Under the pieces are notes generated by a model. That model searched no databases. It saw only the letters and a list, made by a program, of their open reading frames with translations, and was not told the DNA's origin. The translations under genes were made by a program, and so were the position numbers. A DNA stretch of 64,000 nucleotides from Coix lacryma-jobi var. lacryma-jobi. Lineage: Eukaryota; Streptophyta; Magnoliopsida; Poales; Poaceae. The stretch spans positions 82,903,942 to 82,967,941 of the forward strand of contig CM019826.1 in NCBI GenBank assembly GCA_009763385.1. Direction: 5' to 3'. Shown in pieces: positions 20,001-29,690 of this stretch (positions within the stretch are counted from its first letter, which is position 1; each line of letters opens with the position of its first letter).

Positions 20001-22766
20001 GACAGAGCGGCAGGCTGCCAAATGCTATCCCTCCTCGATTGCTTCTCAGGCTATCACCAAATCTGGATGAACGAAGAAGACGAAGAAAAAACAAGCTTTA
20101 TCACACCCTCGGGCACTTTTTGCTTCCGAAGAATGGCAGAAGGTTTGAAAAATGCAGGCTCAACCTTCGCTCGCATGACCTCCGAAGTTTTCAAGGATGA
20201 GCATGCAGTCTCCGCCTATGTCGACGACCTAGTCGTTCAAAGCGAACTAAAAGAGAACCACATTCCAGACCTATCGAGGGTATTCAGCAACCTCCGGTAC
20301 GCCGGACTGAAACTAAACCCAGAAAAATGTGTTTTCGGGGTAAGCGAAGGCAAGTTGCTAGGCTGCATCGTCTCAGCCAGAGGAATCGAGGCCAACCCTG
20401 AGAAGATTGATGCCATCATGAACATGGAACCTCCGACGACCAAGAAAGCAGCTCAGCGTCTGACTGGTCGTTTGGCAGCACTTAGCAGATTCATCTCAAG
20501 ATCCGCAGAGCGAGGGTTACCATTTTTCGAAACACTCAGAAGCAATGCTCCTTTCCACTGGGGCCCCCAGCAGCAAAAGGCCTTCGAGGAGCTGAAAAAA
20601 TATCTGACCAGCTTGACTGCCTTAACCAGCCCAAGCAGGGGAGACTTGTTGTTACTCTACGTCGCAGCTTCGCCACACGCTGCAAGCGCAGTCCTCATCA
20701 AGGAGCTCCACGAAAACAACAAAACCAGACAAGCCCCAATTTACTATGTTTCAGAAACCCTCGAAGGCCCAAAGAGAAATTATTCGGAGCTTGAGAAAAT
20801 AGCATACGCCGTCGTCATGGCATCAAGAAAGCTCAAGCACTATTTCCAGGCTCACGAGATACATGTACCTTCGACGTACCCTCTCGAGAGCATTTTCAAA
20901 AATAACGAAGCCGTTGGAAGAATAGCAAAATGGGCAGTCGAGCTTAATAGTTATGCTGTAACCTTCGTTGGCAGAACAGCGATCAAATCACAGGTGCTGG
21001 CTGATTTCATAGCAGAATGGACACCCGACCCTCGCCCCGGCGAGCTGCAGCAGGACCAGTTTTGGATCGTTTACGTCGACGGGGCCTGGGGCGCAACTGG
21101 AGCCGGTGCCTCGGCTATTCTAATCTCGCCCTCCGGGTCGAAGCTGAGATACGCACGAAGGCTGGACTTCAAATGCACAAACAACTCCGCTGAATATGAG
21201 GCTGTGATTCTGGCACTTTCAAGGTTGCGTTCATTATCAGTCCGAAGGGCACTCATCAACACAGACTCTCAAGTCATTGCGGGGCATATTGAAAAGAACT
21301 ACAAAGCAAAAGATCCAGAGCTTCAAAAGTATTTTCAATATGTACGAAGGTTAGAATCCTTTTTCCTCGGCATAACCGTAAAAGCAATATCGAGGACTGA
21401 AAACAGCGAAGCAGATTGCTTAGCCAAAGCAGCCGCGCAGCAGCTACAGCTCCCTCCGGACGTGTTCTACGAGGTTTCCACTCAGTCAGCCTTCGAAGCT
21501 TCCGAGATCAGCATCAAGCTGATCAACACAATTCAGTGCGAGGATTGGAGAGCACCTATCATGGCCTACATCAAAGGACTCCATGAACCCAGCTCCAAAG
21601 AGGAAGAGAACAGACTAAAGCAAAGAGTGCGAGGGTACAAGATTATGGATAACACCTTGCTCAAAGCTTCGGTAACCTCACCTTGGCTCAAGTGCGTGTC
21701 ACAATCCGAAGGTACCGACATTCTCAAACTCATCCACGAAGGTATATGCGGTTCACACAATGGCCCAAGAGCATTAGTAGGAAAGGCTTTCCGGCAAGGT
21801 TTCTACTGGCCAACTGCGCTGAGAGACGCTGAAACCATCGTCAAGAAGTGCGAAGGTTGTCAACTGACAGCAAAAAACCAAAACACCCCAGGGGCCCCCA
21901 CAACCCTCATACGCCCAACCTGGCCCCTACAAAGGTGGGCAATGGATCTCGTGGGCCCATTACCGACGGCCCCGGGGAACCTTCGCTACGCGGTGGTAGC
22001 CGTGGAATATTTCACCAAATGGACCGAAACAAGACCGCTGTCCTCCATAACATCCCTCGCAGTAAAAAGGTTTTTCTGGCAGCAGATAGTTTGTCGCTTC
22101 GGAGTCCCCCAACATCTAACCGTCGACAATGGCACCCAGTTTGACAGCGAGGTTTTCAAAGAGTTCTGCGCACAAATCGGAACAATTCTATGCTTCGCCT
22201 CAGTCCGACACCCGCAGTCCAACGGCCTAGTCGAAAGAGCCAACGCAACAATCTTCCAATCCATATCCAAAAAATTGCAAGGCAGACCCAAAGGCAAATG
22301 GGCAGACGAGCTAACTGCAGTCACCTGGTCTCACAATACCTCCGAATGCAGAGCAACCAAGTTCACACCCTTCAAACTTTTGTTTGGCGAAGAAGCCGTG
22401 TTACCAGAGGAGCTAAAATTCATCTCACCAAGAACAACCCTCGCAAGTGATGAGCCAGCCATACTAACCGACAAGGACTTGCTAGAAGAAACAAGATGCA
22501 GCGCAGTTCACAACCTTCGCAAATATCAGGAAGAGACCAAGAAGTGGAGAGATAAAAAGGTCAGAATCAAGAACCTGCAGAAGGGTGACCTCGTCCTCAT
22601 CCGTAAACAAAACGCAAGCATGGCGGGAAAGTTCCAGCCTAAGTGGACAGGCCCGTTCCTGATCGCAGAATGCAATCGCCCAGGCTCTTTCCACCTCTCC
22701 GACAGCGAAGGTAACATACTACCACACACCTGGAACATCGACGACCTTCGCAAATTCTACCCATAG
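17058..22766 (+). CDS. gag-pol: R1 gag-pol polyprotein, 1902 residues, intact
   Basis: The first ATG after the primer site is 17058; the open frame also extends upstream through the LTR, which is not coding. Gag has a coiled-coil N-terminus, a retrotransposon capsid domain (about 200-350) and one knuckle at 453-467 with unusual CX2CX5HX4C spacing. A Pro-rich region follows, then aspartic protease DTGS at 680-683. Reverse transcriptase has YVDD at 1054-1057, followed by gypsy RNase H. A second RNase H-like domain starts with YVDGAW at about 1339, the mark of Tat/Retand elements. Integrase has D1630, D1690 and E1726 (35 residues between the last two) and no chromodomain. No stop or frameshift. 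With its 3' LTR gone the copy could not complete normal reverse transcription, despite intact coding. Confidence 0.95.
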   Translation: MAGNRRAPSARDQRVAREAAAVVPPAEEIAQPSGGENVTPEPQSLGPQARVATQPHPHTSGEGEGEEEEVGLEALERLEAELQEKKRRLEQLERHNRLRSIRQRADEAREQLRRMEESLAAAEAEAEGWNNEEIPPLREGNEEPNQDNLRHHPPPPPPPVHPEPYLVRHPNLRQLYPDEREQNLRIQRRHQQHQMPYDPKSPLSQTLQTQPWPPSYNPQNLPRYDGLSDPRQFIMSYEAAVAAAGGDESTMAKSFVIILRDIAQTWYSNLRPGTVDSWACLRDKLCTNFKGITPAPLNPIELFNCKQEEREPLQDYWRRFIQIRARTPGISDEAVILAAVSGLRPGPCSSKFARKPANSIEELHETMERYCRADMDFRAKSDARRSQQRPQPRPQQRESNPRQEQSNVGAINKATSYEHQTRDAHHPSSQAPQALPPPPNQRYQQRDPAKMYCHFCGMGKGHTTKQCECFAKGKEFQESGKPAMSDPRTINHTRKPSFHPPNPTYHYTPINYGLPSQQPPYNHHPLYNQTHYQPTTTPQRQNPPYTVTYPATPQNQIPTTHQATSALPPPPPIPALPAPQPVKAEGSNQTTINNPTSTFGVILAITGGSNEDHGNKRQRKEHARRVHHVAVEGPHKFGRWSHIPITFDSSDMKLRDYPHTDAMVIETNLAGWTVTKILVDTGSSADILFASTFDSMKLDRNLLQPADNPLYGFGGQQVRAVGKISLPVTFGDQINCRTEHITFDVVDMFYPYNAIFGRGVTNAFNAVIHPAYLCMKLPAPKGVVAVFGDQDIARTAEGNVAPGQRNVHNLSKPQTPGISVEGEACNDRVKAAPKDETKQVQLFEGNGERKVIISANLDPRSEGNLVTFLRENSDTFAWSAEDLKGVNRSMIEHSLNIKTGYRPIKQKLRKMSEERKEAAKAEVKRLLDAGVIRPVKYPTWLSNVVLVQKKNKKWRMCVDFTCLNKACPKDDFPLPNISTLVDRAAGCQMLSLLDCFSGYHQIWMNEEDEEKTSFITPSGTFCFRRMAEGLKNAGSTFARMTSEVFKDEHAVSAYVDDLVVQSELKENHIPDLSRVFSNLRYAGLKLNPEKCVFGVSEGKLLGCIVSARGIEANPEKIDAIMNMEPPTTKKAAQRLTGRLAALSRFISRSAERGLPFFETLRSNAPFHWGPQQQKAFEELKKYLTSLTALTSPSRGDLLLLYVAASPHAASAVLIKELHENNKTRQAPIYYVSETLEGPKRNYSELEKIAYAVVMASRKLKHYFQAHEIHVPSTYPLESIFKNNEAVGRIAKWAVELNSYAVTFVGRTAIKSQVLADFIAEWTPDPRPGELQQDQFWIVYVDGAWGATGAGASAILISPSGSKLRYARRLDFKCTNNSAEYEAVILALSRLRSLSVRRALINTDSQVIAGHIEKNYKAKDPELQKYFQYVRRLESFFLGITVKAISRTENSEADCLAKAAAQQLQLPPDVFYEVSTQSAFEASEISIKLINTIQCEDWRAPIMAYIKGLHEPSSKEEENRLKQRVRGYKIMDNTLLKASVTSPWLKCVSQSEGTDILKLIHEGICGSHNGPRALVGKAFRQGFYWPTALRDAETIVKKCEGCQLTAKNQNTPGAPTTLIRPTWPLQRWAMDLVGPLPTAPGNLRYAVVAVEYFTKWTETRPLSSITSLAVKRFFWQQIVCRFGVPQHLTVDNGTQFDSEVFKEFCAQIGTILCFASVRHPQSNGLVERANATIFQSISKKLQGRPKGKWADELTAVTWSHNTSECRATKFTPFKLLFGEEAVLPEELKFISPRTTLASDEPAILTDKDLLEETRCSAVHNLRKYQEETKKWRDKKVRIKNLQKGDLVLIRKQNASMAGKFQPKWTGPFLIAECNRPGSFHLSDSEGNILPHTWNIDDLRKFYP

Positions 22767-22965
22767 CGGAGCCTTAGCGAGCCCTCGCGTTATGTAATTT
22801 TTGATACTTTTCATGTTATCTACTCATGTATTCAACAAAAACAGGAGCTGCACTCTTTTTCCTTACGAAGGGGCGTAAGGTTTTTTAACGAGGCAGCATC
22901 CAAAGCATTAATACAGGCTACAACCCCCAAAAAAGTAAAATCTCTAACCCTCTACGCCCAAACAT
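22767..22965 (+). other. R1 3' non-coding remnant
   Basis: AT-rich sequence with cgaagg words. I see no convincing polypurine tract and no LTR start; it stops at the filler junction. Confidence 0.7.
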
Positions 22966-23003
22966 CGAAGGAAGCGATCACCACGTTTAGAAGAACGTGG
23001 TCC
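22966..23003. repeat. 38-bp templated filler at R1 deletion junction
   Basis: Bases 22966-23003 are an exact copy, same orientation, of 23042-23079 in the neighbouring S2 gag. It joins R1's 3' region to the last 8 bp of its LTR, with short shared bases at both edges (cgaagg on the left, tcc on the right). Confidence 0.9.
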
Positions 23004-23013
23004 CAACACGGTC

Positions 23014-25606
23014 AGTGAAAAAACCATTCCTAGCACACCTACGAAGGAAGCGATCACCACGTTTAGAAGAACGTGGTCCGCTGGGGAAGGAGCGCTCACC
23101 GCGATACTCAAAACGCGGTGGGGGAAAGCGCTCAACTACAAAGCCACTGCCACGGGGTCCATAGCCTACAACTGCAGGCTCCCGCCGGGCACGCTCTCTA
23201 CGAGGCCTACGCCTTGGGACTTGAGGCTCAAGACCTCTAGGCCTAGCGTCTCTCCTCGGAGCTCTCTCCTGCCTAGGCCTGGGAACTTGAGGTTCTGGAC
23301 CTCTGGGCCTAGCAGCACGTCTTGGTGCTCTCCTCTGAACATTCGGCGCATGTACATCATGGAAAGGATGGTACATGTCTGGGTTGTTCATCTCCCTAGC
23401 ACGGCGCGCCTCTCTCTTGCGCCTAAAGCAGAACTCACTCAGGTGTCCATCTCTCCCACATCGCTCATAGTGGTACCTCACCGCTCTCAAAGGGGGTTGT
23501 TGGTACTCACGGTTGTGGGTGTGGATCACCTTGCCCTTCTGTGGCAACTCCTCCTGGATAGGTGGCATTGTGTCCAGCTTGTTCTTTAGGTGGTTGGGTT
23601 TGGGATGCCACACTTGGTTCTTGGGTGGAGCTCTCGGAGGTTCCTCAAACACCCCATCCTTGGTGTTAGGCTTGAGAGGCTCTTTGGGTGGAAGCTTGGT
23701 CAGTTTGGGAGTAGTGGTGGAGTTGGGCTTCTCACTCGGGTTCAAACCACTCGACTCTCCAATCTTCCCAAAAGCAGAAAGATCAACACCCGGAGCAAAG
23801 CCTACACCGGGACCTCCAGCAGCTCGCTTGAATTGGGAGATCATCATCCCGAGCTGTGGCTCACTACAAGAGACCCATGACAAGATGGTCCAAAGGTATG
23901 TGTTTTCCTCCTCGGTTTGCATCTTGTCATGCTTCACATTGGCAATCTCCATCTCCAAACCCTCACAAAAAGTGCACCTAGTCACACCAGTGCTACCTGA
24001 GCTGGCCTCCTCAAGAGACACAATCTTGGCATTCTTCTCTGCCAACTCGGATTGCAAGACAGGACAAGTCATGCACGCACCCAGCAGCATGGGCCTAGCC
24101 CGGAGCTCATCCACCTCTCCTACCAACGCAACATACTTGCTTCTCAAAGTGAGAAGATCAGTCATGTGCGTGGTGCACGCCTCGCACTCCTCATCTGTGA
24201 CAACTACGGTGGACTTGATAGAATCAAGTTCCTTCACCGTATCCTCCCACTTCTGTCTAAACTCCTTGCGCTCTCTAGCGGCACGCCTAAGCAGCTTATC
24301 CTGACTAAGCAAGGCAGCAGTAAGCTTCTCTACCTCAGCTGAAAGCTCATCGTGGGTGAGAGATACCTTGGAGGTGTCATCGTCGTCGTCGTCGTTCCGA
24401 GGGGAGTTCACCAGCTCGCCGTCGACCTCCTTGCCGAGGGCCAAGGTGAAGAGGTCGTCGTCGTCGGCGAAGAAGCAGAGACCGTTCAGCTTGTCCTCGA
24501 TCCTCTTCTTCTTCTCGGACTCGTCATTGCTTGAGCAAGCGGAGTCGTCATCCGAGCCGTCACCGTCGCTGAGCGTGGCGAAGAACGCACGCTGCTCAGC
24601 CTGGGCCTTCTCCAAGTACTTCTTCTTGATGTACTCCTTGTCAAAGCCGCCCCTCCGCTCGTGCCTCGCGGGGACGTACTTCTCCTTATGCTTGCCGGAG
24701 TCGTACTTGTGCCCGTGATCGCCCTTCCTAGATGAGTTCTTCTTGGGACAGTTGGCGATGAAGTGGTCGGGGTCGCCGCACTCGTAGCATCCCGAGCGTC
24801 CTCCTCCACGGCGACGGTTCATGCGGTTGTTGTGAAACCGCGAGAACCGGTTGGCGAGCATTGCCATCTCGTCATCCCCCAAAGACTCGAGCTGGTCCTC
24901 TGTGACAGAAAAGAGAGACGAAAGAGCAAAACCTCCAGAGGGGTTAGAAGAGCCAGAAACCAAAGCCATAGTCGGGCCAGAAGGATTCTCATAAGAAGCC
25001 CTCGCCATGGCGTCAATCTCACTGGACTTGAGCTTACCAAAGAGCTCGTCGCACGTGAGGGTCTCATAGTTAGGTGATTCGATGACCGCCTGAACTTTGG
25101 AGTCCCACACCGATCGATCAAGAGCATGCAAAAGCTTCAAAGCTCTCTCATGATCGTCGAAAGGCAACTGCTCCTTGTTAGCCCTCATCCTATTGACAAT
25201 CACCTGAAAGCGAGCAAATAAACTTTCTATGCTCTCGCCAGGCATATGTCGAAAGTTCTCATACTCTCGCTTGAACGACTCGTAGAGTCGGGTTTTGACT
25301 TGAGAGGTTCCCTCATGAAAACGCATGAGGGTGGCCCAAATCTCCCGTAGCCGTAGCAGAGGTGAGAAACGCGATTCAAACTCATCATGCTCAAGCATGA
25401 GAAAAGAGCATTACGTGCTGGCTATTGAAATCGTGCTCATCGATCTGATGCTGAGTCACACGAGCAGCCAAGACAACGTAATCGGCTGAGTTGCAAATAT
25501 CCTAGATGGAAGCACACAAACTCTGCAGATAGGCCGACATGCGTATCTTCCAATACGCATAGTTCGTCCCATCGAAAAACGGCGGTTTGCCCACGCCGCG
25601 ATCCAT
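23014..25606 (-). pseudogene. gag: S2 gag, main part, with one nonsense codon and a frameshift
   Basis: Start ATG at 25606-25604 (MDRGVGKPPFFDGTNYAYW). A TAG lies at 25504-25502, where Trp is usual, and the frame shifts near 25395-25440. From 25398 the frame is open to about 23014 and covers the copia Gag domain (to about 24900), a CCHC knuckle (CYECGDPDHFIANC, nt about 24785), an Asp-rich part, coiled coil with CxxC pairs, then a second knuckle-like CGRDGHLSEFC and an Arg/Pro-rich tail. The C-terminus continues at 16375 beyond R1. Particle protein of the element; inactive. Confidence 0.88.
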
Positions 25607-25651
25607 GTCGCCTTCTGTGGAACTGGAACCGGCTAAGGTGGAAGATCCTTA

Positions 25652-25668
25652 ACCCGCTCCGATACCAA
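25652..25668 (-). other. S2 primer-binding site (tRNA-Met type)
   Basis: On the minus strand TTGGTATCGGAGCGGG follows the LTR end, like TGGTATCAGAGC complementary to initiator tRNA-Met with one change. Confidence 0.8.
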
Positions 25669-25997
25669 TTGAAGGACCGAGAAAGCACTAGCAAGGCGAC
25701 AAGAGGGGGGAGAATGGGAGCTCAAAAATTGAAGGACCGAGAAGCTACCCGAAAGCGACCAGAGGGGGGGTGAATGGGAGCTTTAAAATTTCCTTGCGGA
25801 AATAGATGCCACTGTCCCAAACTCAACCCCCAAAGCAAACCCTAGAGCCGACAAGTGTCCACGACCCTAGAGGTAGGGTGGATGCTTCCTAGAAGCACAG
25901 CGGGACACTAGACAACCCTAGAAAGCCAACCCAAAGACGGAACTCGAATCCGTTGACGAACGAACGAACCGCGAACGAATCGGCGCGAAAACAGCTA

Positions 25998-26308
25998 CGA
26001 CCGGACTCTGGCCAGCGTCCGGTAAGCAGAGACCGGACGCGTCCGGTCGTCCAAAAATCGGCTCTGGAACCTTACTGTTCGCGACCGGACTCACGAGTAC
26101 GGAGCGTCCGGTCGTGTACAGTGCGTCCGGTCCGAAAACCGACAAAGCCAGGAACAGTGCAAGCGTAGCGTCCGGTCGAAATGCAAACAGAGCGTCCGGT
26201 CGGGAGAGAGGTATCCGGTCAGTACGGCAGAGAACAAGCTTGGCGCCGTGCATGCAACGACGAGCTCTGAAAGCGTGCGTTCGGTCAGACCGCACAGGAG
26301 CGGTCCGG
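25998..26308. repeat. GACCGGAC palindrome array in S2 LTR
   Basis: About ten copies of GACCGGAC/GTCCGGTC, with one perfect 18-nt GACCGGACGCGTCCGGTC at 26031-26048, identical to two copies in the S1 LTR although the rest of the LTRs differs. Confidence 0.88.
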
Positions 26309-26999
26309 TCAGACCCCGCGAACTGCAACTGAAACTCCGGCATTACACCCGATCTTCCTCCGAACATCAAGTGCTCTGGGCTTGGGTTCGGATTGAGGAC
26401 GTCACAAGGAGGTTAGGCTATCTCTACAGAGATCATGGACTCTCGAACCCAATACCAAATCGGTTGTGAATCGCAAGGAAACTCGGGGGGAAAAGGAAAG
26501 AAAAATGAGCCCCGAAAACTTACAATCTTGATGGATCTCCTAGACCGTGAGGTTGAGATGCATTTCTTTCGGGGAGAAAAGAAAAGTGCCTCACGATCTG
26601 AGCAACTCATGTTCAAACGGAAGCGCGTAAAAGATGAAACGAGCACACTAGATCAAGCGACGGGAAAACTCAGGGCAACACGCAACCCGCCCGAACGAAA
26701 CATGATGAACATGAAATCAAAACGCGAATTGACACCAAGAGATGGGATCTCCAGGTGAGGAGTACGGCCTCACTTCCTCGAATCAACAGTACACAGAGTG
26801 GAGTCCTCTCTACGGATCTCAACATAGCTAAAGCAGGGGGTGGGAGATGTGGAAACCCTAGGAATGAAAAGATCGTAACTGAGATTGAGATCGGAGGAGG
26901 GTGTCTGGCCGCGCTTATAGCTACTTATACTTAGAGCGCGTGAGGCCTAAGTCGTTAGGTTTCCTGGTACGTCTACCGCGTCGTCACTCTAATTACAGA

Positions 27000-28035
27000 G
27001 CGGGGGACCAGCCGGTAGTGGGGGGGGGACGGCCTAAGGCTAGGTTCTAGTCCACGGGTGGGCGCTGTGGGTGGTGGGCGGGGTAGATGCTGTCTGGGTG
27101 GGGGGGAGGCGGGGCCGAGCGCCGCACGGTCGTGTTCCCTTTTTTACCGCGTCCGCCTCCACGCAACCTTCAGATCGGCCCGCCACGTTCTGCCACCGCA
27201 CTCTGGACGGCCCTTGTTTGTTCGTCCGCGAAAGGGCCGGTGGAAACCTCTTTTCCCAGGGTCATGCGGCCCCGTTTTTGAGGCCCAACCGGGAAACCAG
27301 CCTCCAGCGGCGCGTCGGGTGTTTGTGGCGGGCGGCGGAGGACGGTCGGAAGGGGGAGCCGTCCGTCGGCCCAGCGTTTTGGGCCTCCAACTCGGACACC
27401 GGCCCACCCTGTGCGGGGGTGGGCGTGCGGAGTTGTGTTGAGGCTCAACCTTCGAAAGTGTCGAGCGGGAGTACTGCTCCGGGGGGGTGGGTTGGGTGTG
27501 GTGGTTGCGTGTGGGCAACCGTGTTGTGACAGAAAAGAGCTGGGCAGCACCGGCGGGGGTGAGGGGCGGGTCGCAACCTGAAAACCGGTCCGTCTGTTGT
27601 TTTTCCCGGGCTTGGTACCAACAAACCGGCGGCGTGTGAAGGGGGAGCTCGGCGGGCGGGCGTGTCACCCCGGTCCACCGGGGACAGGAGTCTGCTACGT
27701 CTGTCTCGCCGCGGGGCGCGGGCACAAGCGGGAGCTGCCAGCCACCATACAAGCTATCCGCCGGCCTCCAGTCCATCAGGGTCCAAGTCCAACGTCCGCG
27801 GGGGGGGGTTTGGAGGGTGTGTGGGGGGGCCGGGTTGGCAGCCGGGTCCGTGAGACAGATCGCTGGGGTGGGCAAGCTGGCCCCCACGGCACCCCATGGG
27901 AGCGGAAGAGGCCTGTCCGTCAGCGATGCTCAGCCGGGCGGGCGGCGGCGGGGGGGGGCGCGCGAAATCGGGCGGGAAAAAAATCGGTGATGGGGTGTAC
28001 TTAGGGGGGGGGCTCACGACACGTCGGCAACTTGA
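27000..28035. other. GC-rich, homopolymer-laden stretch of doubtful quality
   Basis: Runs of 7-10 G appear repeatedly. Compared with the matching part of S5 (about 37000-37780), alignable words such as ttttgaggcccaa and gggaaaccagcc are interrupted by many small changes, and the hairpin units seen in related LTRs are broken. It lies about 600 bp from the N gap. I regard its open frames as artefacts. Confidence 0.65.
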
Positions 28036-28170
28036 GTGCTGTGTTCACCCGCCAGCGACCACTGTGTCGGGTCCGTCTCCGACACCTGCCACACAAGCGC
28101 AAAGAACAGGCGCATCAGCTCCGTTGACAATCACTCATCACACAGAACTCGGCATACACCCATGTATCCG

Positions 28171-28643
28171 AATCTCCCCCCCTTGATGAGTGCATTGTCA
28201 ACGGGGGGCGATCCACAACGGAATCATGATAAGAAGAAGGAGGTAGGAAGGAGGGAAGAAAACCCAACCAAGGACCCAAAAGCCTATCAAAAGCCACGTA
28301 AAGGTCAAGTGGATGAAGCAGACAAACTTGGTCCCCAAAGACCTGGGCAAGGCCGACTCAGGACGCATTGCAAAGTCACAGCTATCCCTCAAGAGAGTAG
28401 AACAGGCCTCAACACCGACACGGCTAGTCAGATCCCAATTGAAGATTGCGGAAGACAACATAAAGCAAATGCTAGTCCCTCAGAAAGAGGCACAGAGGCT
28501 CCAACACAACTAGCAAGAAAAATCCACTCCGAACCATTTGAAATCAACCCCAAACCAAATGGAAAGCACCAGACGATACGCATTGAAAGCCTAAATAAAA
28601 GTGCTTGAGTGCGGCTAAGGTCGTGTCATGTAAAAGGCTAGTG
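28171..28643 (-). other. 3' UTR of a minus-strand Sirevirus, entering the gap
   Basis: Minus-strand reading gives the hairpin-rich 3' UTR seen in S4 and S7 (tgcctct...gagggactag; ttgcccaggtctttggggaccaag) followed by a polypurine tract and the LTR at 28170. No coding region seen. Confidence 0.8.
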
Positions 28644-29143
28644 NNNNNNNNNNNNNNNNNNNNNNNNNNNNNNNNNNNNNNNNNNNNNNNNNNNNNNNNN
28701 NNNNNNNNNNNNNNNNNNNNNNNNNNNNNNNNNNNNNNNNNNNNNNNNNNNNNNNNNNNNNNNNNNNNNNNNNNNNNNNNNNNNNNNNNNNNNNNNNNNN
28801 NNNNNNNNNNNNNNNNNNNNNNNNNNNNNNNNNNNNNNNNNNNNNNNNNNNNNNNNNNNNNNNNNNNNNNNNNNNNNNNNNNNNNNNNNNNNNNNNNNNN
28901 NNNNNNNNNNNNNNNNNNNNNNNNNNNNNNNNNNNNNNNNNNNNNNNNNNNNNNNNNNNNNNNNNNNNNNNNNNNNNNNNNNNNNNNNNNNNNNNNNNNN
29001 NNNNNNNNNNNNNNNNNNNNNNNNNNNNNNNNNNNNNNNNNNNNNNNNNNNNNNNNNNNNNNNNNNNNNNNNNNNNNNNNNNNNNNNNNNNNNNNNNNNN
29101 NNNNNNNNNNNNNNNNNNNNNNNNNNNNNNNNNNNNNNNNNNN
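28644..29143. other. Assembly gap, 500 N
   Basis: Exactly 500 undetermined bases, a conventional scaffold-gap size, so the true distance is unknown. Open frames across it are meaningless. Confidence 0.99.
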
Positions 29144-29182
29144 ATTAGGATCCAAAACCGATTAAGGTAGTGAAGAGCCTTA

Positions 29183-29200
29183 ACCTGCTCTGATACCAAT
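29183..29200 (-). other. S3 primer-binding site (tRNA-Met type)
   Basis: Minus strand TTGGTATCAGAGCAGGTT directly follows the LTR end at 29201. It shows that S3's body extends left into the gap. Confidence 0.85.
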
Positions 29201-29446
29201 TGAAGGACCAGATTGGCGACCAGAGGGGCGTGAATGGGAGCCTCAAATTCAACTTGTGAATAGAGTGGCCCTTGTCCCAGAAAATCACCCCAAAAGCAAA
29301 GACTCGAGACGACCGGAGAGTTGACGACCTACATGTAGGTGGATACCCTAGGAGATGTCCTAGTGGTACAGCGGAACCCCTGGAGAAACAGCAAAACCAA
29401 CTGCCAAAGCCTCGGAGCAAAACTGCACAAACAGCAGAATTTGAAG

Positions 29447-29690
29447 CCGGACTGTCCGCCGTTGAAGCCCGGACTGTCCGCGACTGAGAGCCAGACTGTC
29501 CGCTGGCTAAAATGCAGAAACCAAACTGTGCTGCAAGTCTGCTGGACAGGTCCCGGACTGTCCACGGGTTTGTACCGCAGACTGTCCGTCGTTCACTCGA
29601 CAGTGAACAGTAGGGGACTGCGCCTGACTGACCTGGCCGAGACCAGATCCTCGGACTGTCCGCCGCTGGGGGCGCGGACTGTCCACCGAT
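29447..29690. repeat. GCGGACTGTCCGC palindrome array in S3 LTR
   Basis: About nine CGGACTGTCCGC-type copies in the part of the LTR 3' to the TATA box, so expected to be transcribed into the leader RNA. Confidence 0.88.

Larger units (their letters stand above)
16376..23008 (+). mobile_element. R1: Tat/Retand-type Ty3/gypsy element with 3' LTR lost
   Basis: A 5' LTR, a primer site, one long gag-pol frame and a short 3' region. Bounded by identical 5-bp duplications cggtc at 16371-16375 and 23009-23013. At the right only the terminal TCCCAACA of the LTR remains (23001-23008), so the 3' LTR was removed after insertion while the insertion edge survived. The extra RNase H-like domain between RNase H and integrase places it in the Tat group. 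Confidence 0.93.
13966..28170 (-). mobile_element. S2: decayed minus-strand Sirevirus split by R1
   Basis: Reading on the minus strand: LTR (28170-25670), tRNA-Met-type primer site, gag (25606-23014 and 16375-16282), pol (16265-13966). Gag resumes in the same reading across the R1 insertion (16376-23008) with a cggtc duplication on both sides, showing one original element. Pol stops where T1 begins, so the rest of reverse transcriptase, RNase H and the 3' LTR lie left of T1/S1, outside the window. Confidence 0.9.
25670..28170 (-). repeat. S2-side Sirevirus LTR (about 2.5 kb), damaged
   Basis: On the minus strand it runs from TTCGGATACATGGGTG (28170; relatives begin TGCGG) to CTCGGTCCTTCA (25670). 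A primer site adjoins its 3' edge and a polypurine tract (AGGGGGGGAGAT) adjoins its 5' edge. It therefore behaves as 5' LTR of S2 and 3' LTR of whatever lies to the right. It aligns with S5 (35976-37789). The last 60 bp are duplicated (25670-25790), and 27000-28035 looks corrupted. Confidence 0.75.

Noticed and set aside
27058..28017. Several 60-247 residue ORFs in both strands
   Set aside because: They lie in a corrupted, GC-rich LTR portion and have no recognisable domains.
28544..29199. ORFs of about 190-200 residues across the N run
   Set aside because: They are mostly undetermined bases; no protein can be claimed.
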